From Pirellulaceae bacterium (GTDB lineage: Bacteria > Planctomycetota > Planctomycetia > Pirellulales > Pirellulaceae), in the NCBI GenBank assembly GCA_030744095.1, contig JASLRF010000477.1, forward strand, positions 1 to 8,871: 8,871 nucleotides of DNA, in the 5' to 3' direction. Shown piece after piece: positions 1 to 8,400 of this stretch. The notes beneath the pieces are model-generated. The model did not search any database. It was given only the letters and a program-made list of their open reading frames with translations, and was not told the DNA's origin. Both the position numbers and the translations under genes were made by a program. Positions within the stretch are counted from its first letter, which is position 1. Every line of letters starts with the position of its first letter.

Positions 1-1266
1 TTTCTTCAATTCGGCCTTGACCTTTGCGTATTGGGGGTCACTGGCCAGGTTGTTCCATTCGTAGACATCTTTGGTGATGGCGTACAGTTCCTCAGCGGGC
101 CGCCGATGGTACCTGCGGACTTTATCTGCCGCGTCGTCATCGCCTTGTTCTGCTTTGCGGACCCAAGACTGAAAGAGCGCCGATTTGCTGCAGGCGTTAG
201 TGAATCTTGTCTCCGGTGTGAAGTTGATAATGTATTTGTATTTCGCCGAGCGCACCGAACGGATACCGAAATGGGGTGATCCGTTAATGATGCCGCGCGT
301 CGTCATCTCGCCGAAGACATAGTCCTTATGATGATCCGACTGCCCGAAGAGAACGGGCAACAGACTCTTGCCCTGCAAAACGGGGTCGGGTGTCGCGCCG
401 GCGGCGGCAACGAACGTCGGCAGCACGTCGATATATTCGATTAGCGCGTCGCTAACAGAACCAGGCTTGATTTTACCGGGCCACCGAGCGATGCAGGCAC
501 TTTGCAGTCCGGTGTCATAACACGTCCACTTGGCGAAGGGCATCCCGGATCCTTGTTCGCTGACGACGATCACCAACGTGTTGTCAGTCAGGCCGTGCTT
601 CTCCAGCAACTCGAGGCACTGGCCAACCTGGCCGTCGTAGTACGTGATTTCCGCCAGGTATTTCGAGAGGTTGGAGCGCGTCTCCGGTGTGTCAACGAAG
701 TATGGTGGAAGTTTCAACGACGCAGGATCGTAGCGCGATGCATCACCCTTGTTCCAAGGACTGTGAGGTTCGTTGGAACAGGCGAACAGGCAAAAAGGAG
801 TCTCATCCCTACCACACTCGCCCAGAAGCTTGTCGATCGCGGCCATATCAGGATTGTTCTTGTCGGCCGAGGTTTCAAACGAAAAGATCGACTCGGGCGC
901 GATGTGCCGTTTGCCACTGAGCGCGACGCGATAGCCGAGCGGTTTGAGGTATTGGACAACGCTACGTGTGCCGTCGATGGCAAACGTATGATTCGGATAT
1001 GCGCCGCTCTTGACGGGGTACAAGCCGGTGTAAATGTTGTGTCGTGTGGGCGAACACATGGGTGCGGATTGAAAGCACTGGTTAAACAACATCCCTTCCG
1101 TCGCAAGTCGATCGATGTTGGGTGTGTGTGCTTGCCCGCCGTAACAACCGAGGTCACGGAACGTGCAATCATCAGCGATGATGAACAAGAAGTTGGGCCG
1201 CGATTCAACCGCGTGAAGTGTGCCGCCGAGCAAGATGATAAACAGTAATGAGATTCGGGCATTCAT
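1..1266 (-). CDS. Exported formylglycine-dependent S1-type sulfatase, sulfamidase-like (partial, C-terminus beyond window)
   Basis: Predicted to hydrolyse sulfate esters or N-sulfate groups, probably on a sulfated glycan, outside the cytoplasm. The frame is open from ATG at 1266 to the left edge (422 codons, no stop). Residues 1-19 form a Sec-type signal peptide ending in LHA. The mature part opens with RPNFLFIIADD, whose D32 and D33 are expected metal ligands. The sulfatase signature is C71-S-P-T-R75, with C71 the residue converted to formylglycine, followed by YTGLYP. G118-K-R-H121 matches the usual GKWH active-site segment, and NEPH puts a conserved His at 168. The second metal pair reads S-E237-Q238-G rather than the common D-N or D-H, followed by K246 in FAKWT. 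The C-terminal RRPAEELYAI and WNNLASDPQY match the family's usual end, so only about 30-80 residues should be missing. No clear Shine-Dalgarno precedes the ATG, but the signal peptide fits this start. The family is secure; the sulfamidase-like subgroup and the substrate are inference. Confidence 0.93.
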   Translation of the reverse strand, partial: MNARISLLFIILLGGTLHAVESRPNFLFIIADDCTFRDLGCYGGQAHTPNIDRLATEGMLFNQCFQSAPMCSPTRHNIYTGLYPVKSGAYPNHTFAIDGTRSVVQYLKPLGYRVALSGKRHIAPESIFSFETSADKNNPDMAAIDKLLGECGRDETPFCLFACSNEPHSPWNKGDASRYDPASLKLPPYFVDTPETRSNLSKYLAEITYYDGQVGQCLELLEKHGLTDNTLVIVVSEQGSGMPFAKWTCYDTGLQSACIARWPGKIKPGSVSDALIEYIDVLPTFVAAAGATPDPVLQGKSLLPVLFGQSDHHKDYVFGEMTTRGIINGSPHFGIRSVRSAKYKYIINFTPETRFTNACSKSALFQSWVRKAEQGDDDAADKVRRYHRRPAEELYAITKDVYEWNNLASDPQYAKVKAELKK

Positions 1267-1481
1267 GGGTGGACGGGTCTTTCGAGCGAGGATCAGGAAG
1301 TTACAAGGCGGCGCGGGCTTCCATCGCTTCAAGCCCAATACCGTTCAATGGTGTTGGCCAGGAAGGCGTCGGAAGTCTTTTTCGGGAAACGACATACGAT
1401 CGGCAGATGCCCGAAGGCCGAAAAAGACTCACGACCCTGTAACCAAGCCACATGAATTCTTTACAAGTTCAAAGTCTCAAA
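1267..1481. other. Intergenic spacer between amidohydrolase and sulfatase
   Basis: This 215-bp stretch shows no credible gene; the short plus-strand frames crossing it overlap the sulfatase and resemble nothing. It carries the 12-bp inverted repeat annotated separately. It also carries a smaller hairpin with arms 1335-1342 and 1350-1357, an 8-bp stem with one non-Watson-Crick pair (a G-U wobble in plus-strand RNA, a mismatch in minus-strand RNA) and a 7-nt loop. Neither hairpin is followed by a T run on either strand, so no standard intrinsic terminator is visible. The stretch next to the amidohydrolase stop (about 1440-1481) is more AT-rich than its surroundings and could hold a promoter for the sulfatase, but I could not make out a convincing -35/-10 pair. 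Confidence 0.6.
1374..1429. repeat. 12-bp perfect inverted repeat with 32-nt spacer and alternative internal pairings
   Basis: The arm AGTCTTTTTCGG (1374-1385) is the exact reverse complement of CCGAAAAAGACT (1418-1429). Inside it, TTCGGG (1381-1386) can instead pair with CCCGAA (1410-1415), and TCGGC (1400-1404) with GCCGA (1417-1421). In minus-strand RNA, bases 1418-1409 read GCC-UUCG-GGC, a small stem closed by a UUCG tetraloop. These pairings exclude one another in part, so the element could switch between folds. It lies about 50 nt past the amidohydrolase stop and about 110 nt before the sulfatase start. No U tract follows it in either direction, which argues against an ordinary terminator. 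Roles in mRNA processing, attenuation or protein binding are all possible and unproven. Confidence 0.6.
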
Positions 1482-2423
1482 TCAACTAAATCCCAGTAGG
1501 CGGCGAGCATTCTCGCGAAAGATCTTCTGCTCCACGTCAACGGGCAGCTTCAACAGCTGTTCGAATAACTCAAACTGCGGCACGTGTTGTTCTGGCGCTA
1601 GAAAATCGGTCCCGAACATGATTCGGTCCTGTCGACGAATGAGAAACTGCTGGCCAAACTCCAAATCACGAAGGATCGAATTGGCGCCACTGCCGGCCGA
1701 CAGTTCGCCATAGATGTTGGGGTATTTCTCCATCAGCCGATCGATCGCACCGCCAGCGGCGACCTTGCCTTTGGGATAACCCGCCAGCCCTGCCTGCGTG
1801 ATATCTCCAGATATGGAAGCCCACCAACCGGGACCGTGGCCAATGAACGTACCTTGCGGAGTCTCTTGGAGAACTTTTTCCAGCCCAGGCAATCCCGGCT
1901 TGTCCGTATTACGTTGATTGTCCAAATGAAACAGAACGGGCAGCTTGGCTTCCGCACACGCGGCGAAGAGACGAAGGTTGCGAGGATCATCGAAGGCGAT
2001 CCCCGGCTTATGTTCGCCAAAGCCCTTGGCGCCGACATCGACGTATCGTTTGAGCATGTCGACCAGTCCCTGGTGACCACCACGAAACGACGTGCGCGGA
2101 TCGATGGAACAGAACGGAATCAGTCGGTCGCGATGCGGTTTGGTTTCTGCCAATACAAAATCAGAGGTCAGCGGATAGCTGGACGATTCGGGTGAAATCA
2201 GCGGCAAGACGACGGCGCGGGCGATGCCATGGGCGTCCATCCACCGCAACAAGACCTCAGCGGTCAAAGTCTCGGTGCTGTTCCACGTCTGCCCCAAGTG
2301 CGTATGCATGTCGATATAGCCAGCCTCCGCGATGACTTCCGCCGATGCTGTGTGACCTGAAATGGCGCCAGCGGCAAGAGCCAGCATGGATTGTTGAAAC
2401 GAGCGACGCGTAAGGAGGGGCAT
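1482..2423 (-). CDS. Tat-exported metal-dependent amidohydrolase (Amidohydrolase_2 type TIM barrel)
   Basis: A complete 313-residue hydrolase of the amidohydrolase superfamily; family members hydrolyse or decarboxylate small cyclic or carboxylated substrates with one or two bound metal ions. Residues 1-28 form a twin-arginine signal, with T5-R-R-S-F9 followed by a hydrophobic stretch and a cleavage-like ASA at 26-28, so the folded, metal-loaded enzyme should be exported. The metal-binding series is in order: H40-T-H42 in DMHTHLG at the end of strand 1, H166 in LFHLDN, H196 in IGHGPGWW, and D273 in FGTDF. GEHK at 136-139 may add an active-site acid. The length is normal for the family. The ATG at 2423 is supported by an AGGA 7 nt upstream and by the Tat signal starting at once. 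It lies 52 bp after the stop of the giant repeat gene, so the two may be co-transcribed. The substrate cannot be deduced. Confidence 0.9.
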   Translation of the reverse strand: MPLLTRRSFQQSMLALAAGAISGHTASAEVIAEAGYIDMHTHLGQTWNSTETLTAEVLLRWMDAHGIARAVVLPLISPESSSYPLTSDFVLAETKPHRDRLIPFCSIDPRTSFRGGHQGLVDMLKRYVDVGAKGFGEHKPGIAFDDPRNLRLFAACAEAKLPVLFHLDNQRNTDKPGLPGLEKVLQETPQGTFIGHGPGWWASISGDITQAGLAGYPKGKVAAGGAIDRLMEKYPNIYGELSAGSGANSILRDLEFGQQFLIRRQDRIMFGTDFLAPEQHVPQFELFEQLLKLPVDVEQKIFRENARRLLGFS

Positions 2424-2430
2424 GGGGATT

Positions 2431-2434
2431 TCCT
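2431..2434 (-). promoter_or_regulatory. Ribosome binding site of the amidohydrolase
   Basis: On the minus strand AGGA (within TAGGAAA) stands 7 nt upstream of the ATG at 2423, an ordinary Shine-Dalgarno spacing. It lies in the 52-bp gap after the upstream stop codon, so translation can start independently even if the mRNA is shared. Confidence 0.6.
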
Positions 2435-2475
2435 AGTCAGTTCGCGGACGGGCAGATGTCAATCGGAGGCACGCG

Positions 2476-5400
2476 CTACGGCAACGGGTCGGAGATAAAC
2501 CGAGACAATTGTTCACGCAGCGCATCGCGATCGGGTGATAACTGTACGGCCCGTTTTGAATATCGAATGGCGGATTCCCGGTCACCTTGGCAAAAATGGA
2601 CCTCGGCCAGCGTGTCCAGATAGCTGCCATTGTGAGGTGCCAGTGCGACTGCCTTGGTGGCATGTTCGAACGCCACGTCGATGCGCCGACCGCAGCGGGC
2701 CGCCAGCCAAGCCAGATTGTTGTGCAAGTAGGCACTGTTAGGGAACCGTTTGCAATCTGCCTCGTAGCGGCTAAACAGTGTTTCGAACAGCTGATCGCCT
2801 TTGCCCGATTGCGACGCTCGATCGAACGCCGGAGTCAGTTCTTCGGCCAGGGTTGTATCGCCCGGCGTCAGCGCAGCCGCCAAGTTAATTGTGCGTGCCG
2901 CCGTTTCCAGGTCACCTGCTTCGACGGCCGCCAACGCTTGAAATCGATACACCTTGGTTGGAACGCGCAAATAACCTTCGTGCTCAAGCATATAATACAC
3001 GTTGCGCAAATCGCCCAGCATATAGTGCAGCCAACGTTTGGCCGCCAATGCGGGCTGATCGGGTTGGGCCAGCGCCAGGCGACGTGCCGCATCGTTCAGC
3101 TCCCAATGTTCGAAAGGAGCGGTCACTCGGAGAAACTTCCACTGGCGGATCGCCTCATGGAGCAACCCGCGTTCGGCCAGCGCGGACGCCATCGTGTGCC
3201 GCGCGCGGCTGTCTAGCGCCATCTCACTGGCCAGCTGTTTGTGGTGGGTGGCCTCGTCAACGCGACCAGCTTGTTGGTAGGCGTGTCCTGACAGATACAA
3301 TGCCGCCAGTTGTTCGTTGTCGTCCTCCCAGATTTGCTCGTAGAGGCGAGCGGCTTGCATTGCCTGACTCTGTTCGGCCAAGAGGTCGGCTCGCTGCATG
3401 GCTGCAGTGGAGTACGACCCTGCGGCCTGCAAGCAACGCATGGCGATAGCCGTCTCTCCCAGTCTGCGACAGGTCGTGGCGATTCCCAGCAGGTACGAGT
3501 TCCTCGACACATTGCTGATCGTTTCAGCGTAAACTTCGGCTTGTTTGGCGAGCCCAGAAAACTCGCCAGCGGCTCCAGTGGGTTGCGGATACAAGACTCG
3601 ATGCAGGCGACCCAGCGTGTCAGCAACCGACTCACTTGGTTGTTCAGCCCGCAAGAAACGCCACCAGGCGTTGGCCTCGACGGCACGCCGACCGTACACA
3701 CGTGTCAGCAACGCCGGAGAATAGTGTCGTGGCGACACCACCCGGGCACCGACCGTCCAGGCCTGTTGGTCTAGTCCCATGCGAAACAGCGATTGGCTAG
3801 TCAGCTCCCAATACGCGTTTGCTGGTGGCGTGGACTTGGTCGGTTTCGGCATCTCGTCCACGACCGACAGTAGCACCGCCAACAAGGCATCTCGGTTGTC
3901 CGTCTGGCCCAGCAGATCGAACACGCGCATGATGTGCAGTGCGAACTCGAATCGATCTAGTGTCTGAGCGTCTTCGTTGCCGCCGGTTCCGGGCAATCCG
4001 TCGAACCACACGCGATCCAGTTCAGCGTCGCGCGGCATTCCAATCAACTGCAATGCTTCGTCATAACGATGTTGAAACGTGTACAAGGTGAAGGCGCGCC
4101 GCGGATGTGTGTCGCAGAGAAATGCCAATGCCTGGTCCACGCAATCGTTCACCAACAGCGCTTCGGCACAGTGCCATGCCAACACGAGGTTCGTGGGATT
4201 CGCCTGTTGAAGTTGCTGAATCTTCTTGACGCTCTCCGCGAAGGCTGCCTGCTGCCCCGCCAACCGTTGGAATGTAGCCAAATAGCCCAGCGTTTCGATC
4301 TCCGGGTGGGCGGCCGCGCTGGTGCTATAGGTGATGATCGGGACAGGCAGAGGGCACTCGGACCCGGCCTGCAGTGCGGCGGCGTCTCCCCAGGCTTGAC
4401 GCTCCACCAAAATGGCTCTCAACAAGCCATCGTCGCCCAAACTGGTTGCCAGTTCTTGTGCCGCTGACAGGTCGCCTTGCGCACGCAACAGGTACAGCAG
4501 TTGACGCTGGTCGACTTTCTCTGGCTCGGTCTGCAGTTGTTGCTGCATGGAATCGACGCGAGCGTCCAACAAGTTGCGGGTGCTCAGATACACTGCCAGG
4601 CGAAGCCGACCGCGATCGTCATCGGCGTGCTCGACGAGAATCTCTTCCACGCGCTCGTATTCACCGCGCCGAATGTGCCATGACACAACACCTGCTGGAG
4701 CAAACAACAGCTGCTGTAGGTACCTCTTACGACGGACTTCGTCTTTTTCCATGGCGGCGAACTCACGGAGAAGGTCAGCCTTTCCCGCTTGTATTACACC
4801 TTGCCGGATTCGAGAAACGACCATCATCTGCCGCACAAACGACGACCGATTACTTTCCGTCTCCAGTTTGAAAAGCTTCAACAGCTCCTCAATGACGATC
4901 GGGTGTTTGAACAGGGCTCGACCTTCGGTACGGTAGAGGAAAGCTTGAATGCACTGACGACGGAGGCTGTCGTCCGCCTCTTCGATGACACTCTTGAAGA
5001 GTCGATCCAGCTGATTGGCACCCGCCAGGTAATCCAGTGAGGCCGGCGAGAACAGCAGGGTCGCCATCATCGATCGCCGCGTGCTGTCGTTGGATTCATG
5101 GCTGATATGTGTGAGCAAGAGATCAAAATGGCCATCTTTCAACAAGGCAGACAGCGCTTTGCGGGCATAGAGAATATTGCGTAGAAGATAACCTCGCCGA
5201 CTACTGGTTGTTTGGCCTATCGTCTCAATCAGCAGGTCGGTTTTTCCCGTAGTCGCCAGCCATTCGGCGCCGCTTTGGTTATTGGCCAGACGATTCAGCA
5301 AGGCCTTACGATGGTTGTCGTCAAGTCCCGTTTCGACCAATGTGATCAAGGGAGCCATTAGGTTGTGTTTCGACAATAGTCTCATCGACTCGGAACTGGT

Positions 5401-8400
5401 CAGCAAACGCTCCAGAATCGGTCGCAGCTTGGCTTGATCCGTCTCGGCCAAGACATCCGTCAACACCTTCTTCAAACGGTGCGTGCCGGCCAGGTAGGAA
5501 AGGATGTCCGGCGATGCCAACAGCTCTGACAATAGCGAACGTCGCTTGGCGTCATCCGGGTCCTCCAGGCAAAGAGTCATCAGCAAGTCAATTTGTTTTG
5601 ACTTGATCAGTGCCGTCACAACGGACTTGCTGCGGACAAGTTGCGTAAGCAGATTTCGACGCGCATCCACCGACGCTTCACTCTTGATGGTCTTGAGGAA
5701 GAAGTCGACGCGGTTGTTTCTAACCAATTGCTGTGTGGCCAAATCCAGGGCAAACAGCCGACCCAGTAGCGTGGCACGAAACGTCGCCTCCTTTTGACGC
5801 AGCGTGAGATCCAGCAAATCGTCGAAGAAGCCGTGATTGATCAGCAGAGTGAGCGCCGCTGAGTTATAAAACAGGCGCTGCAGGTAACTGGTTCGGCCAT
5901 TTCCGTCGATGCTTGTTTCAACCACCGCCAAGACCATCGACAACCGTTTCTGTGCAGCCAGATGTTCCAGGACTTTAGGGACAAGTAGTACCTGCCCGAG
6001 CAGTTGTTCGCGCCGGCTCCCGGTGGACTGATTGACCAGCTTCAAGAGCGAAGGGAGTAACCCGTTTTCGACCAATGCGGTGACGGTACCCGAACGGCTT
6101 AGTACATAAGTCAGCAGTTGCTCTCGCGAACTTGCATCGGGTTCTCGGGTAACGAGTTTCAGGACTGAGCCCAATTGTTCCTTGCTAGTCAGATGCTTGA
6201 CGACCGCTGGAGATCCCAGGATCGCGCCCATCAACGAGGCGCGAATCGAAGGGTGCTTCTCTGCACTGGCTAACGCCAGCAACGTCTCAAAATGACCATT
6301 TTTGACCAAGGCCCCGATGGCTTCCTGGTTGTAGCAAAGACGCTGCAAGAATTGTCGCCGGACGTTGGTGTCCTTCTGGGACTTGGCAAAGGTGATCAGC
6401 GAATCGATCTGTTTTGCGGCAATCAACGCGGTGACGACTTTGGAGGCCGTATAGAAATCAGCCAGCAAGGCGGCTCGGCGAGTGGATTGTTCGGTCTTCT
6501 TGGCTAGTTCAAGTAGCTTGTCGAAGTGGCCGGCGTCGATCAGCGCCCCCAGGCCGACATGGTTACGGTACAGTCGCTGCAAGAAAGCATGTTGGGCGTC
6601 TTTATTTTCCTCTTGCGTGGCCAATTCGATAAGCGAGTCCAATTCACCTCTCTTCTTCAGTTGTTCGATCACCGGCCGCGTCCGCACAAACTCGCCATAC
6701 AGAATCGCCCGATCGACAGCGTCTTCGGAGGCGTTAGCGAGCTTTGCCAACGCCTCATAATGCCCATGCTTGATCAGCTCCGTCATGGCCCAGTGATTAC
6801 GAAACAACCCTGTCACAAACTCTGTTCGCGCATTGGCATTAGTAAACTCGGTGGCTAACGCGATCAGCTGGGCTGTCTTCTCTTTGGTTCTGAAGAACTT
6901 GGCCGCGTCCGACGAAGAAATCAAACGCGTCAACAACTGGCCACGGACCGCTTCCGGTTCGATCTTGACCAGCTCGAAGAGTTTGTCGAAATGACCTAGC
7001 TCTAACAACTTACGCCGAAGCGAATAGTTGTTGACCATGGCGGCCAGTAATTGGCCTCGATCTTTGAGTTGCTCTTCGTCAACCAACCACTTAAAGAGCC
7101 AATCGGTTTCTTTCGGATCGTCCAACAACTGAGTGATGCGAGACGTGGCCAGCATGCGCGAAATCGCCACCGTCCGCCAATGGCGGTCAGGATCCGACTT
7201 GACCAGGCTCCACAAAGTATGGAGAGTCGCTTGTGACTTGATCGAATAGAGGATATTGCCGTATTGAAACAGCCGATCCAAGTAAGCACGCCGCGCCACC
7301 AGATCTGTTTCATTTTTTGCCAGTGTGACAAATAACTCATCCTTGCCGTTGGCAGTCACATGCTTACGCATGTCACTTGACATCATCAAATTGGCTAGCA
7401 ATTCACCACGGCTGTGTGGATCCTGTTCTTCGGAGACCATCGCGATGAGGGCGTCGAATCCAGGATCTTCCAGTAACCTCGCGACAACATTGCGCGTACG
7501 AAACAGCTGTTCCAAAATCTTCTTGTGCACCATCGAATCGGAATGTTCTTTGGCGAATGCAAGCACTTGGTCAAGTTTGCCTCGCTCCAGGACCGCGGCA
7601 ATGGCTTCCGGCGCAGCCAACAGCGCCAGCAACAGCTCGCCACGAACCGCCTTGTCTTCTTCCGCCATCAGTGCGGTAAAAGCGAAGTCGAGTTGATTGT
7701 TCTTGATCAGCGCCGCCACGGACCCAGGTGTTTGGAGCACGGTCAGCAACAGCTGCTTGCGCACCTGGGCATCGTCTTCCTTTTGAATAAACTTTAGCAG
7801 CGTGTCGAGACTGCCTGTCTCGATCAGCCGAGTCAGCATCTTGGGAGCGGACAGCACACGTGCCATCATCGTGCGCCTCCACTGTTCATTCTGGTCAGCA
7901 CCGACTGTTTTGATCAGTGTCTCAACTCGATCCAATTCGATGAACCGTTCGATTGCGTTGGAGTCACTAAACAACTTGACGAGCAAAGCGCGGCGAATGT
8001 TGGCATCGCGTTCCAGCAGTAGCAAACGTTCGACCATGTCAAAGCGTTGACGCGACAACAGTTGGGCAAATGCGTTCTGGCGCTGGCTGGGATCGCCTTC
8101 GCGAAATTGGTGGATCCATACCAAGATATTGGCCGGCACACCCGGTATGATACCGAAGTCGAAATCGCTCAGAATCCTCTTCGCGCGAGTTCGGACTTCG
8201 CGGTCGCGGCTCGTAACGGCTTTGCGGAGCGCCGGTTCAGCGGCGAGGCCCATTCGCCAAAGTTGTTGCGAGGCCATTTTGCGCACGACAAATCGATCGC
8301 TCCCCAGATCCGCAATCGCGCGATCGATCAGCGCCTGCGTTTCAACGACCGGTTCGGCACCGCCCCGTCCGATGGCGTCTGGTTCGATGGCAGCTGGCTG

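Noticed and set aside
502..1248. 248-codon plus-strand open frame
   Set aside because: It lies antisense to the sulfatase, whose signal peptide and catalytic motifs are unmistakable; the plus-strand translation resembles no family and has no ribosome binding site.
1374..1429. Inverted repeat as an intrinsic terminator
   Set aside because: No run of T follows the stem on either strand and the 32-nt loop is long, so it is kept as an inverted repeat only.
2587..3216. 209-codon plus-strand open frame, and similar long plus-strand frames through the giant gene
   Set aside because: Shadows of the repeat/TPR gene, whose frame is open for 2000 codons with regular helical periodicity; the antisense translations are rich in Arg and Cys and non-repetitive.
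4684..8064. The repeat array read as a DNA-level satellite, CRISPR array or assembly artefact
   Set aside because: The units are strongly diverged in DNA, keep one open frame and conserve the protein pattern; there are no identical direct repeats with spacers.
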